A stretch of 64,000 bases of DNA from an uncultured Bradyrhizobium sp. (GTDB taxonomy: Bacteria; Pseudomonadota; Alphaproteobacteria; Rhizobiales; Xanthobacteraceae). This document shows positions 1 through 9,165 of the stretch, piece by piece (the stretch's first letter is position 1; each line of letters opens with the position of its first letter). A model generated the notes under the pieces. The model ran no database searches, was not told the DNA's origin, and was given only the letters and a program-made list of their open reading frames with translations. Position numbers and translations under genes: made by a program. The DNA lies in the NCBI RefSeq assembly GCF_936943645.1, contig NZ_CAKZJO010000107.1, forward strand, positions 1-64,000. Reading direction: 5' to 3'.

Positions 1-3
1 GCA

Positions 4-408
4 TCACAGCTTCGTCGCGGAACGCGACAGCAGCTTCCACTCGTCGCCCTGCTTCAGCCAGTTCATCAGGATGTGAAGGCTGTTTGCCACTTTCTGTCCG
101 CCGGTCGTCATCTCGGCCTGCCAGTGGAAGCGCACGACCGCGGCGGGACCGACGATCTTGATGGTTGGGTCCTTGTACGCAATCGACAAGAATTCGGTCT
201 TGCCGTCGGTGGCGTTGGCGATGAAGGCCGCCTTGTCCTCGAGGAAGCCGTTGGAATGGCTGTAGCTCAGTTCGTCCGCGCACAAAGCACCGAGTGCCTT
301 CGGATCTGCCGCGATCTGGGCGAGGCGAAATGCTTCGACGTTCTTTGCCACCGCCTCGTAGTCCGTCGTGGCGGCATGATCGCGATTCAATGTCATCATA
401 TGCTCCAT
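4..408 (-). CDS. NTF2-like (DUF4440-type) protein, no signal peptide
   Basis: This encodes about 131-134 residues forming an NTF2-like/SnoaL-like fold, as judged from the spacing of the FRLAQIAADPKALGALC, LSYSHSNG and VRFHW segments and the C-terminal LHILMNWLKQGDEWKLLSR strands. Such domains bind small ligands or act as isomerases, and the substrate cannot be read here. The start could be ATG at 408 (MEHMM) or at 399. The longer open frame back to 540 crosses an intergenic palindromic repeat and is unlikely to be translated. It is a close tandem duplicate of the gene at 574-1023; the first base of the stop region is offset by 570 bases and identity is obvious through the coding part. Unlike that copy it lacks a secretion signal, so it would be cytoplasmic. 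The function is unknown. Confidence 0.8.
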   Translation of the reverse strand: MEHMMTLNRDHAATTDYEAVAKNVEAFRLAQIAADPKALGALCADELSYSHSNGFLEDKAAFIANATDGKTEFLSIAYKDPTIKIVGPAAVVRFHWQAEMTTGGQKVANSLHILMNWLKQGDEWKLLSRSATKL

Positions 409-429
409 ACCTGATCTTGCGCCCACTTT

Positions 430-561
430 CCTTCTCCCCTTGCGGGAGAAGGTGGCGCGAAGCGCCGGATGAGGGTATCTATCCCTTCGCACGATCGTTC
501 GTGAGGAGAGATACCCCTCACCCGTCTCGCCGCGAGCCAACCTCTCTCACAGGGGAGAGGG
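430..561. repeat. Intergenic palindromic repeat (family F)
   Basis: This region consists of nested inverted repeats. A hairpin starts at 430 (CCTTCTCCCC then GGGAGAAGG), and the arms GAGGGTATCT at about 471 and AGATACCCCTC at about 510 pair with each other. It fills the gap between the duplicated NTF2-like genes. The first 29 bases (430-458) recur in inverted orientation at 16887-16915. It looks like a small interspersed palindromic element that can fold in RNA. Confidence 0.7.
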
Positions 562-573
562 TGAGTAGGTGCA

Positions 574-1023
574 TCACAGCTTCGTCGCGGAACGCGACAG
601 CAGCTTCCACTCGTCGCCCTGCTTCTGCCAGTTCATCAGGATGTGAAGATTGGTCGGCACTTTCTTCCCATCGGCCGCCATCTCCTGTTCCGCGACCCAG
701 TGGAAGCGCACGATTGCTGCTGGACCGACGACCTTGATGGTCGGGTCCTTGTAGTCGATCGACAGGAATTTCGACTTGCCGTCGGTGGCGTTGGTGATGA
801 AGGTCGCCTTGTCCTCGACCTTGCCGCTGGAATGACTGTAGCTCAGATCGTCCCAGCACAGCGCGCCGAGCGCCTTGGGATCGGCCGCGATCTGGGCGAG
901 GCGGAAGGCCTCGACCTTTTTCGCCACCGCCTCTTCGTCTGCCGAGGCGGCGAGCGCCGGTGCAGAGAGCGCAAGCGCGGATACCGCGAGAGTCGAAAGA
1001 GCCAGGTCGCGTCGGTTGATCAT
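574..1023 (-). CDS. Exported NTF2-like (DUF4440-type) protein
   Basis: The product has 149 residues. An N-terminal signal (MINRRDLALSTLAVSALAL, cleavage near ALA-ASA) carries a twin arginine, so Tat export is possible. It is followed by the same NTF2-like domain as the neighbour at 4-408. The start at 1023 is preceded by a strong GGAGGAAACG ribosome binding site, so the longer frame to 1263 is rejected. By eye the two mature domains are roughly three quarters identical, with identical stretches such as FRLAQIAADPKALGALC and LLSRSATKL, which indicates a tandem duplication. One product is predicted to be exported and the other cytoplasmic. The catalytic role and ligand are not recognisable. Confidence 0.85.
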   Translation of the reverse strand: MINRRDLALSTLAVSALALSAPALAASADEEAVAKKVEAFRLAQIAADPKALGALCWDDLSYSHSSGKVEDKATFITNATDGKSKFLSIDYKDPTIKVVGPAAIVRFHWVAEQEMAADGKKVPTNLHILMNWQKQGDEWKLLSRSATKL

Positions 1024-1177
1024 CGTTTCCTCCTTTTTGATCTTGCAAGGAGTGTTGCAGCCGCGCGCGGCTTTGTCGAGTGGCGCATTGTCGTCATGTC
1101 GAGGCGTCATTGCGCGCGAGAGGCCGTATTGATACGTCTTTCGCATCGATGCGTCGCGGATTTGGGAAAGTAGGGAA

Positions 1178-1867
1178 ATGATCGAGGCAATCGGCAGGGC
1201 ATTGTTGTTCGACATCGATGGCACACTCGCCAACACCGACCCGCTGCATCTCAAGGCGTTCAACCAGGTGCTGGGACCTCGAGGCCACGTGTTCGATCAC
1301 GCGCGCTTCTCCAGGGAGCTGCAGGGCTTCGCCAATGTGTCGATCGGCGAGCGCTTCTTGCCCGACGAAACGCCGGCGCGGCGCGCCGAGATCCTCGCCG
1401 AGAAGGAGGAGGTTTTCCGCACGCTCGTGGCCGGGCAGATCGAGCCGTTGCCGGGGCTGATGGCGCTGCTCGACCGCGCGGATGCGGCCGGCGTGCCCAT
1501 GGTTGCCGTGACCAACGCGCCGCGTCTTAACGCCGAGCTGCTGCTGGCGGGCCTCGGCATCACCGAGCGGTTCAAGGCAATCGTGATCGGCGACGAGCTG
1601 CCGTACGGCAAGCCGCATCCGCTGCCCTACCAGGAAGGGCTGCGCTTCGTCGGCGGCAGCGCTGCGGCCTCGGTCGCGTTCGAGGATTCGCGCTCCGGCG
1701 TGCAGTCGGCCGCCGCCGCCGGCATTCCGACGATCGGAATCCGGACCAGCCTCAGCCATGCCGATCTGGTTGGCGCCGGCGCCGTCGGCTCCGCAAGCGC
1801 GTTCGACGATCCGGACCTGCTCGCGCGCCTAGCCACCGCGATGGCATGGCGAACCCTCATCCGTTAA
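1178..1867 (+). CDS. HAD-superfamily phosphatase (beta-phosphoglucomutase-like)
   Basis: This is a 229-residue haloacid dehalogenase-like hydrolase. Motif I is LLFDIDGTLANT, with nucleophile D12 and acid D14. Motif II is the VAVTNAP region, motif III lies near GKPHPLPYQEGL, and motif IV is VAFEDSRSGVQSA. The length and the cap insertion after motif I fit subfamily I phosphatases acting on sugar or polyol phosphates. It lies 74 bases upstream of glpR on the same strand and may belong to the glycerol locus, where a glycerol-phosphate phosphatase would make sense. That role is inference, because specificity within this family cannot be read from motifs. Confidence 0.85.
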   Translation: MIEAIGRALLFDIDGTLANTDPLHLKAFNQVLGPRGHVFDHARFSRELQGFANVSIGERFLPDETPARRAEILAEKEEVFRTLVAGQIEPLPGLMALLDRADAAGVPMVAVTNAPRLNAELLLAGLGITERFKAIVIGDELPYGKPHPLPYQEGLRFVGGSAAASVAFEDSRSGVQSAAAAGIPTIGIRTSLSHADLVGAGAVGSASAFDDPDLLARLATAMAWRTLIR

Positions 1868-1941
1868 CCGTGATCGGCGTCCGCATTGACCGAGGGCGCG
1901 AACCGCCGCACCATGCCGCTTTCTGATTTGAGGCCCTTGCC

Positions 1942-2787
1942 GTGACCGGACTGACCCATCGCCAAGCCGAAATCCTCAACATCGCGCGGGCCTCGGGCCG
2001 GGTCATGGTCGAGGAGCTCGCGCGCCGCTTCGAAGTCTCGGCGCAGACCATTCGCAAGGATCTCAACGACCTCTGCGAGCGGAGGTCGCTGACCCGCATC
2101 CATGGCGGCGCCATCATCGCCTCCGGCGTCGAAAACCTCGCCTATGAGGCGCGGCGCTTCGTCGCCGCCGACGAAAAGAAGGCGATCGGAGCCGCCGCCG
2201 CGTCCCTGATCCCGAACGGCTGCTCGCTCTTCATCAACATCGGCACCACGACCGAGGAGGTCGCGAGCGCGCTGACCTCGCACGAGGATCTCCTCGTCAT
2301 CACTAACAATCTCAACGTCGCGATGCTGCTCTACCGCCATCCGCGCATCGAGGTGGTGGTCGCCGGCGGCACGGTCCGGCGCGCCGACGGCGCCGTGGTC
2401 GGCTCGACCGCGACGCAACTGATCGGCCAGTTCAAGGTCGATTACGCCATCATCGGCGCCTCCGCGATCGACGAGGAGGGCGCGCTGCTCGACTTCGACT
2501 ATCGCGAGGTGCAGGTCGCGCAGGCCATCATCGCCAATGCCCGCACCGTCATGCTGGTCGCCGATTCCACAAAGCTGCGCCGCAGCGCGCCGGTGCGCAT
2601 CGCCCACATCACCCAGATCCAGACCTTCGTCACCGACCAGGAATTGCCCGAACGCCTCGCCACGATCTGCCACAGCAAGGGCATCGAGGTGGTGGAAGCG
2701 CTGCCGAAGGGCGCGGACATCGACGATGCGCCGGCCGAGGTGCAGGACGCTGCACCGGAAGCCGCGCCGGTGGTGCGGCTGCGATAG
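1942..2787 (+). CDS. glpR: DeoR/GlpR-family transcriptional repressor of glycerol genes
   Basis: The product has 281 residues and starts at GTG 1942. Residues about 1-57 form the DeoR winged helix-turn-helix (RQAEILNIARASGRVMVEELARRFEVSAQTIRKDLNDLCERRSLTRIHGGA). The rest is the DeoR-type effector domain with the characteristic INIGTTTEEVA, TNNLN, VAGGTVRR and IIGASAIDEEGALLDFDYREV segments that bind phosphorylated sugars. The family member linked to glpD normally responds to glycerol 3-phosphate. Its position just upstream of the glpD transporter operon, and the repeated CTTTCG motifs upstream of glpD, support a GlpR assignment. An acidic and alanine-rich tail of about 25 residues follows the domain. 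Confidence 0.88.
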   Translation: MTGLTHRQAEILNIARASGRVMVEELARRFEVSAQTIRKDLNDLCERRSLTRIHGGAIIASGVENLAYEARRFVAADEKKAIGAAAASLIPNGCSLFINIGTTTEEVASALTSHEDLLVITNNLNVAMLLYRHPRIEVVVAGGTVRRADGAVVGSTATQLIGQFKVDYAIIGASAIDEEGALLDFDYREVQVAQAIIANARTVMLVADSTKLRRSAPVRIAHITQIQTFVTDQELPERLATICHSKGIEVVEALPKGADIDDAPAEVQDAAPEAAPVVRLR

Positions 2788-2790
2788 GGC

Positions 2791-3216
2791 TCAAGCGCCG
2801 TCCCATGGATTGAATAGCGTGACACCACACGCCGCAAAATCCTTCACATTGCGTGTGACGAGCGTGAGGCCATGCGCGAGGGCCGTCGCCGCGAAGAAGC
2901 CGTCCATCACGGACAATGCAATGCCGCTCCTGCGGCTTTGGGCCATCAGGTCGCCCCAGTGCTCCGCCACCGCGGGGTCTATCGGCAAGACACGTTCGGC
3001 AAACCGCGCCGGGAGATCATGCGCAAGCCATGCGGCCAGCGCCGTGCGACGGCGGCCATCTTCCAGCAATGCGATGCCGCGCCGAAGCTCCGCGATGGAG
3101 GCAACACTGATGAACGCACGATCTTCGTCGATCGTATGAAGCCAAGCCAAGACTTGCGGCGAGGGTGTCGGCCGCTGGACCTCGGACAGCACATTGGTGT
3201 CGAGCAGCAAGTTCAC
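2791..3216 (-). CDS. PIN-domain ribonuclease toxin (VapC/FitB-like)
   Basis: The product is a 141-residue PIN-domain protein. Conserved acidic residues are visible: D6 in LLLDTNVLSE, E43 in IAELRRGI, the aspartate in VMDGFFAATALAHGL, and the final D in TRNVKDF. Together these make up the Mg-dependent RNase site of VapC-like toxins. It overlaps the upstream antitoxin gene by four bases (ATGA), the usual translational coupling of such pairs. The stop lies three bases from the end of glpR on the other strand, so the two genes converge. The RNA target is not predictable. Confidence 0.9.
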   Translation of the reverse strand: MNLLLDTNVLSEVQRPTPSPQVLAWLHTIDEDRAFISVASIAELRRGIALLEDGRRRTALAAWLAHDLPARFAERVLPIDPAVAEHWGDLMAQSRRSGIALSVMDGFFAATALAHGLTLVTRNVKDFAACGVTLFNPWDGA

Positions 3217-3497
3217 GGCATCTCATTGCGCGCTGCGTCGTGCACCCGTTCGAGCTCGAGCTCAGCGCCGCGCAACGGCGAGGCCAGCAGGAATTCAGCC
3301 AACGTGCCTCGGCGTGCGGTCTTGCGCGCCCATTCCTCGGCGGAGACGACAACCGCGTTGGGTTTGCCATGGCGGGTGATCACCTGTGGACCGGCTTGAG
3401 CGCGATCAATTACCTCGGATAGCCGCGCCTTCGCGTTGGCCAGCGTCCACGTGTCATCAGCGGAAAGCGCATCAGGTGCAGTATAGCGATCGGCCAT
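3213..3497 (-). CDS. Phd/YefM-type antitoxin of the adjacent PIN toxin
   Basis: With the ATG at 3497 this is a 94-residue protein. It contains the Phd/YefM core TWTLANAKARLSEVIDRAQAGPQVITRHGKPNAVVVSAEEW, which in the family dimerises and binds the operator, followed by a C-terminal toxin-binding tail. An upstream in-frame ATG at 3527 would add a hydrophobic VIVVILVF stretch foreign to the family, so 3497 is preferred although its Shine-Dalgarno is poor. The coding end overlaps the toxin start by four bases. Upstream, TATGAC repeats at about 3510-3524 and the short palindrome TATGGTCATA (complement strand) are a plausible autoregulatory operator. That operator is inference. Confidence 0.88.
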   Translation of the reverse strand: MADRYTAPDALSADDTWTLANAKARLSEVIDRAQAGPQVITRHGKPNAVVVSAEEWARKTARRGTLAEFLLASPLRGAELELERVHDAARNEMP

Positions 3498-3580
3498 GCG
3501 AAAAACCAATATGACTACTATGACCATAACCCTGTTAAGCAGGCTAATCAACCGACGTATTGCCTCTCAGATTGTCGGGT

Positions 3581-3609
3581 GAACTGCTCGTTTCCGCATC
3601 GAACTGCTC
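3581..3609. repeat. Direct repeat GAACTGCTC in the glpD upstream region
   Basis: The nonamer GAACTGCTC occurs at 3581-3589 and again at 3601-3609, exactly 20 bases apart, or about two helical turns. It lies between the toxin-antitoxin promoter and the CTTTCG repeats of the glpD operator. It may be a second protein binding site, but no known regulator motif is recognised. Confidence 0.4.
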
Positions 3610-3623
3610 CCCAAAAAGTTCTG

Positions 3624-3692
3624 CTTTCGCTTCCTTTCGCCTCTCTTTCATCTTGCTTTCGTTTTTTGGTGTGATCTAATCAAAAACGAAAG
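3624..3692 (+). promoter_or_regulatory. Candidate GlpR operator and promoter of the glp operon
   Basis: Four CTTTCG/CTTTCA hexamers start at 3624, 3634, 3645 and 3656, which places them 10-11 bases apart on one face of the helix. The last one is also the left arm of a perfect 11-base inverted repeat: CTTTCGTTTTT at 3656-3666 pairs with AAAAACGAAAG at 3682-3692. A plausible sigma-70 promoter overlaps it, with TTGCTT (3653-3658) and TCTAAT (3675-3680) separated by 16 bases. DeoR-family repressors commonly use repeated TTTCG-type half sites. GlpR binding here is inference from motif and context. Confidence 0.6.
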
Positions 3693-3725
3693 TAGCCGCT
3701 CGACGGAACGAGCGGTCTTCGGGGG

Positions 3726-5276
3726 ATGCGTCTGTTGGAGCGTATTTTCGACCTCGCCATCATCGGAGGCGGTGTTAACGGTTGCGGTATCGCGCGCGAC
3801 GCGGTGGGCCGCGGCAATACCGTTTTCCTGTGCGAAATGAACGATCTGGCGAGCGGGACATCGTCCTGGTCGACCAAGCTGGTGCATGGCGGCCTGCGCT
3901 ATCTCGAATATTACGAGTTTCGGCTGGTCCGCGAGGCGCTGATCGAGCGCGAGATTCTCTGGGGCATCGCACCCCACATCATCCGTCCCCTTCGTTTCGT
4001 TCTGCCGCACCATGCTGGCCTGCGGCCCGCCTGGCTGCTGCGGCTCGGCCTCTTCCTCTACGACCATATCGGCGGCCGGCATCTGCTGCCGGCGACCCGC
4101 TCGGTCGACCTCAGGCGCGACGAGGTCGGCAAGCCGCTGATCCCGAATCGCTACAGCCGCGCCTTCGAATACTCCGACTGTTTCGTCGACGACGCGCGTC
4201 TCGTCGTCCTCAATGCGCGCGATGCCGCCGACAAGGGTGCCGAGATTCGCACCCGCACCCGTGCAACGGATATCAGGCAGTCCGACGGCCTCTGGACCGT
4301 GAGCATGGTCAACACGCTGACCGGTGAGCGCTCGCAGATCCAGGCAAAGGCTCTGGTCAATGCGGGCGGACCCTGGGTCGAGGACGTGCTCGGCCGCGGC
4401 GCCGGCGTCAATGCGAAAGCCAAGGTGCGCCTGGTGCAGGGCTCGCACATCGTGGTCAGGAAGCTCTACGACCACGACCGCGCCTATATGTTCCAGAACG
4501 CGGACGGCCGCATCATTTTCGTGATCCCGTATCAGGACGATTTCACCCTGATCGGCACCACCGATCGCGACTATGACGGCGATCCGGCCAAGGTGAAGGC
4601 GACGGCTGAGGAGATCGAATATCTCTGCACGGCAGCGAGCGAATACCTGGCCAAGCCCGTGAAGCCGGACGACGTGGTCTGGACCTATTCCGGCGTACGT
4701 CCGCTCTATGACGACGGCGCCAGCGAAGCCAAGGCCGCCACCCGCGATTACGTGTTCGAGCTCGACACGCCCGGCGGCGTGCCGCTGCTGTCGATCTATG
4801 GCGGCAAGATCACCACCTATCGCCGTCTCGCCGAAGAGGCGCTGGAACGGCTCGCGCCCTATCTTCGCAGCGCAAAGGCGCGCGAGGGGTGGACCGGCAA
4901 GGCCTCGCTGCCGGGCGGCGACATGAGCGTCTCCGACGTCGATGCCCTGATCGCCGAGCTTCAGCGCGGCTATCCCTTCCTCAGCCACGAGCACGCCCGC
5001 AGGCTCGCACGGGCCTATGGAACCCGGGCCGCGAAGCTGCTCGGCGATGCGAAATCGGCGGCCGACATGGGCCAGGCCTTCGGTGCCACGTTGACCGAGC
5101 GCGAGGTTCGCTACCTCGTGGCCAATGAATGGGCCGTCACTGCGGAAGACGTGGTCTGGCGCCGGTCCAAGCTCGGCCTGCGACTATCTGCCGACGAGAT
5201 CGCCGTGCTGGACGACTGGATCAGGACCCACGTCGTGCCGCAAAGTCCCCTGCTGGAAGCGGGAGGACGCCCATGA
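3726..5276 (+). CDS. glpD: Aerobic glycerol-3-phosphate dehydrogenase
   Basis: This is a 516-residue FAD-dependent enzyme that oxidises glycerol 3-phosphate to dihydroxyacetone phosphate at the membrane and passes electrons to ubiquinone. The N-terminal dinucleotide fold FDLAIIGGGVNGCGIARDA binds FAD. The family blocks LASGTSSWSTKLVHGGLRYLE, YSDCFVDDARLVVLNARDA and GGKITTYRRLAEEALERL are all present, and the length is typical. The start is slightly uncertain: ATG at 3726 abuts GGGGG, while TTG at 3735 would have better spacing. The last codon overlaps the ATG of the next gene (ATGA), so translation is coupled with the glycerol importer. It is the first gene of the glp operon behind the CTTTCG repeats. 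Confidence 0.96.
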   Translation: MRLLERIFDLAIIGGGVNGCGIARDAVGRGNTVFLCEMNDLASGTSSWSTKLVHGGLRYLEYYEFRLVREALIEREILWGIAPHIIRPLRFVLPHHAGLRPAWLLRLGLFLYDHIGGRHLLPATRSVDLRRDEVGKPLIPNRYSRAFEYSDCFVDDARLVVLNARDAADKGAEIRTRTRATDIRQSDGLWTVSMVNTLTGERSQIQAKALVNAGGPWVEDVLGRGAGVNAKAKVRLVQGSHIVVRKLYDHDRAYMFQNADGRIIFVIPYQDDFTLIGTTDRDYDGDPAKVKATAEEIEYLCTAASEYLAKPVKPDDVVWTYSGVRPLYDDGASEAKAATRDYVFELDTPGGVPLLSIYGGKITTYRRLAEEALERLAPYLRSAKAREGWTGKASLPGGDMSVSDVDALIAELQRGYPFLSHEHARRLARAYGTRAAKLLGDAKSAADMGQAFGATLTEREVRYLVANEWAVTAEDVVWRRSKLGLRLSADEIAVLDDWIRTHVVPQSPLLEAGGRP

Positions 5277-6349
5277 CCGTGACACTCGACCACGTGACCC
5301 GGACCGTCGAGGGCGTTCCGCACATCCGCGATGTCTCGCTGACGCTTGAGAGCGGCACGTTGAACGTGCTGCTCGGGCCGACGCTGTCCGGCAAGACCTC
5401 GATCATGCGGCTGCTCGCCGGCCTCGACAAGCCGACCAGCGGCAAGGTGGTGGTGAACGGCAAGGACGTCACCGGCGCCGACGTGCGCCAGCGTTCGGTG
5501 GCGATGGTCTACCAGCAGTTCATCAACTACCCCTCGCTGACGGTCTACGAGAACATCGCTTCGCCCCTGCGCGTGCAGGGCAAGCCGCGTGACGAGATCG
5601 AGGCGCGCGTCGCCGAGGCCGCAAAGTTGCTGCGGCTCGAACCGTTCCTGAAGCGAACCCCGCTCCAGCTCTCCGGCGGCCAGCAGCAGCGCACCGCGAT
5701 CGCGCGCGCGCTGGTCAAGGGCGCCGATCTCGTGCTGCTCGACGAGCCGCTCGCCAATCTCGATTACAAGCTGCGCGAGGAGCTGCGCGCCGAGCTGCCG
5801 CGTATCTTCGAGGCCTCAGGCGCGATCTTCGTCTATGCCACCACCGAGCCGACCGAGGCGCTGCTGCTCGGCGGCAACACGGTCTGCATGTGGGAAGGCC
5901 AGGCCCTGCAGATGGGCGAGACCGCCAACGTCTACCGCCGGCCGCAGACCTTGCGTGTGGCGCAGGTGTTCTCCGATCCGCCGCTCAACCTCGTCGGCAT
6001 CGAGAAGAAGAACGGCTCCGTGCAATATGCCGGCGGCACGGCATCGCCAGCCTCCGGCCTTTATTCGGGCCTTGCCGACGGCACCTATCGCGTCGGCTTC
6101 CGCGCGCATCAGCTCGCGCTCGCCAATGGCGAGGCCGACCGCCATGCGTTCCACGCCACTGTCACGGTGACCGAGATCACCGGTTCGGAGAGTTTCGTGC
6201 ATCTGACCCGCGAGGGATCGAACTGGGTGGCGGTGCTGCACGGCGTGCACGAGTTCGAGCCCGGCCAGACGCTCGACGCCGTGCTCGATCCCAATGATGT
6301 TTTCGTGTTCGATGCGGCCGACCGTCTGGTCGCCGCTCCCGGATCTTGA
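5273..6349 (+). CDS. glpS: Glycerol ABC transporter ATP-binding protein 1
   Basis: The product has 358 residues and is a MalK/UgpC-type ATPase. Walker A is GPTLSGKTS, the signature is LSGGQQQR, and Walker B is LVLLDEPLANLD. The switch histidine position carries threonine (YATTEPTEALLL, where YVTHDQ is usual). A C-terminal TOBE-like regulatory region follows from about residue 235. It overlaps glpD by four bases and precedes a second ATPase gene by 12 bases. Together they form the two-ATPase glycerol importer known from rhizobia as glpSTPQ(U)V. The symbol is taken from that family by gene order. Confidence 0.9.
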   Translation: MTVTLDHVTRTVEGVPHIRDVSLTLESGTLNVLLGPTLSGKTSIMRLLAGLDKPTSGKVVVNGKDVTGADVRQRSVAMVYQQFINYPSLTVYENIASPLRVQGKPRDEIEARVAEAAKLLRLEPFLKRTPLQLSGGQQQRTAIARALVKGADLVLLDEPLANLDYKLREELRAELPRIFEASGAIFVYATTEPTEALLLGGNTVCMWEGQALQMGETANVYRRPQTLRVAQVFSDPPLNLVGIEKKNGSVQYAGGTASPASGLYSGLADGTYRVGFRAHQLALANGEADRHAFHATVTVTEITGSESFVHLTREGSNWVAVLHGVHEFEPGQTLDAVLDPNDVFVFDAADRLVAAPGS

Positions 6350-6361
6350 GGGGAGCGCGCG

Positions 6362-7446
6362 ATGGCTCGCATTGACCTCGTCGATCTCGCCCATTCCTAC
6401 GGCGGCAACGATGCGCCGCAGGAAAGCTTTGCGCTGAAGCCTGTCACCATGACCTGGCGGCAGGGCGGCGCGTACGCGCTGCTCGGGCCGAGCGGTTGCG
6501 GCAAGACCACGCTGCTCAACGTCATCTCCGGCATCATCACGCCGTCGCGAGGGAAAATCCTGTTCGACGGCGTGGACATCACACCGCTGTCAACCCAGAA
6601 GCGCAACATTGCCCAGGTATTCCAGTTTCCGGTGATCTACGACACCATGACGGTCGGACAGAACCTGGCGTTTCCGCTGAAGAATCGCGGCGTGCCGAAG
6701 GCCGAGATCGACAAGCGCGTCGCCGAGATCGGCCGCCTGCTCGATCTCGAGCCTTATCTGAACCGCAAGGCGACGCGGCTGACGGCTGACGCCAAGCAGA
6801 AAATCTCGCTCGGCCGCGGCCTCGTTCGCTCCGACGTCGCCGCCGTGCTGTTCGACGAGCCGCTGACCGTGATCGACCCCGAGCTGAAATGGCAGCTGCG
6901 CTCCAAGCTGAAAGCGCTGCATCGCGAGCTCGACCTCACGATGATCTACGTCACCCACGACCAGACCGAGGCGCTGACCTTCGCCGACACCGTCGTCGTC
7001 ATGCATGACGGCCGCGTGGTGCAGAGCGGCACGCCGGCCGAGCTGTTCGACAAGCCGGCGCATACCTTTGTCGGCTATTTCATCGGCTCGCCCGGCATGA
7101 ACATCCTGCCGGCGGAGGTGAGGGGACGTGAGGCGCACATCGGCGGCCACGTCATCGCGCTCAACCGCGCCTACGACAATCTGCCTGCGGGAGCCAAGAT
7201 CGAGATCGGCGTCCGCCCCGAATTCGTCGAGGTCGTCGCGCCTGCGCCCGGCTTGCTCACAGCCAAAATCGAACGCCTCGACGATCTCGGCCGCATCCGT
7301 TTCGCGCGCGCCCGCTTCGGTGAGGCAAAGCTCGCAGCGCGCGCGCCCGCCGGCTTCGTCAGCTCGGACGGTATGGCCGGACTGAAGTTCGACCCGTCCC
7401 ACGTTCACGTCTATGCCGACAGCCTTCTGGTGGAGGGAGCCGCCTG

Positions 7447-7447
<1 letters not shown>
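6362..7447 (+). CDS. glpT: Glycerol ABC transporter ATP-binding protein 2
   Basis: This 361-residue ATPase has a canonical Walker A (GPSGCGKTTL), Walker B (AAVLFDEPLTVID) and H-loop (YVTHDQTEAL). The LSGGQ-type signature is replaced by LTADAKQKISLGRG. GlpS shows the opposite pattern: a good signature but a substituted H-loop. In a GlpS-GlpT heterodimer this would give one composite site with the canonical signature from GlpS and one degenerate site. A TOBE-like domain occupies the C-terminal third. The stop overlaps the ATG of the permease gene by one base. The symbol follows the rhizobial glycerol operon; this is not the E. coli GlpT antiporter. Confidence 0.9.
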
Positions 7448-8348
<901 letters not shown>

Positions 8349-8349
<1 letters not shown>

Positions 8350-9155
8350 TGCACTCGATTCCCGGCCGCCGCCTCATCATGGGGCTGTTCCTGATCTTCC
8401 TGCTGCTGCCGATCTACTGGCTCGTCAACATGAGCTTCAAGACCAACAGCGAGATCGTCTCGACGATGACGCTGTGGCCGCACACGCCGACGCTGCAGCA
8501 TTACAAGCGCATCTTCACCGACGAGAGCTGGTATTCCGGCTACATCAACTCGCTGGAATACGTCGTTCTCAACACCATCATCTCGATCTCGGTGGCGCTG
8601 CCGGCGGCCTACGCGTTCTCGCGCTACCGCTTCCTCGGCGACAAGCACCTGTTCTTCTGGCTGCTGTCGAACCGCATGGCGCCGGCCGCGGTCTACGCGC
8701 TGCCGTTCTTCAACCTCTATTCGGCGATCGGCCTGTTCGATACGCCCTGGGCCGTCGCGCTCGCGCACTGCATCTTCAACGTGCCACTGGCGGTGTGGAT
8801 CCTCGAAGGCTTCGTCTCGGGCGTACCGCGCGAGATCGACGAGACCGCCTTCCTGGACGGCTATTCCTTCCCCCGCTTCTTCATCAAGATCCTGGTGCCG
8901 CTGATCGCGAGCGGCATCGGCGTCGCCGCCTTCTTCTGCTTCATGTTCTCCTGGGTCGAGCTGCTGCTCGCGCGTACGCTGACCTCGGTGTCGGCCAAAC
9001 CCATCGCCGCGATCATGACGCGCACGGTGTCGGCGTCGGGCATGGATTGGGGCCTGCTGGCCGCCGCCGGCGTGCTCACTATCATCCCGGGCGCGCTCGT
9101 GATCTGGTTCGTCCGTAACTACATCGCGAGCGGTTTCGCGCTCGGTCGCGTCTAG
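8349..9155 (+). CDS. glpQ: Glycerol ABC transporter permease 2
   Basis: This 268-residue permease belongs to the MalG/UgpE class. The first helix is RLIMGLFLIFLLLPIYWLVNMSFK, and the EAA loop is VPREIDETAFLDGYSFPRFFIKILVP. The start codon at 8349 shares bases with the stop of glpP. The C-terminus ends VRNYIASGFALGRV, typical of this partner permease. It is unrelated to the glycerophosphodiester phosphodiesterase called GlpQ in enteric bacteria. Confidence 0.92.
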
Positions 9156-9165
9156 GGAGGCATCA

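Noticed and set aside
3648..4994. A 448-residue open frame on the reverse strand opposite glpD
   Set aside because: It is a GC-bias shadow of glpD with low-complexity composition and no domain; glpD is certain on the other strand.
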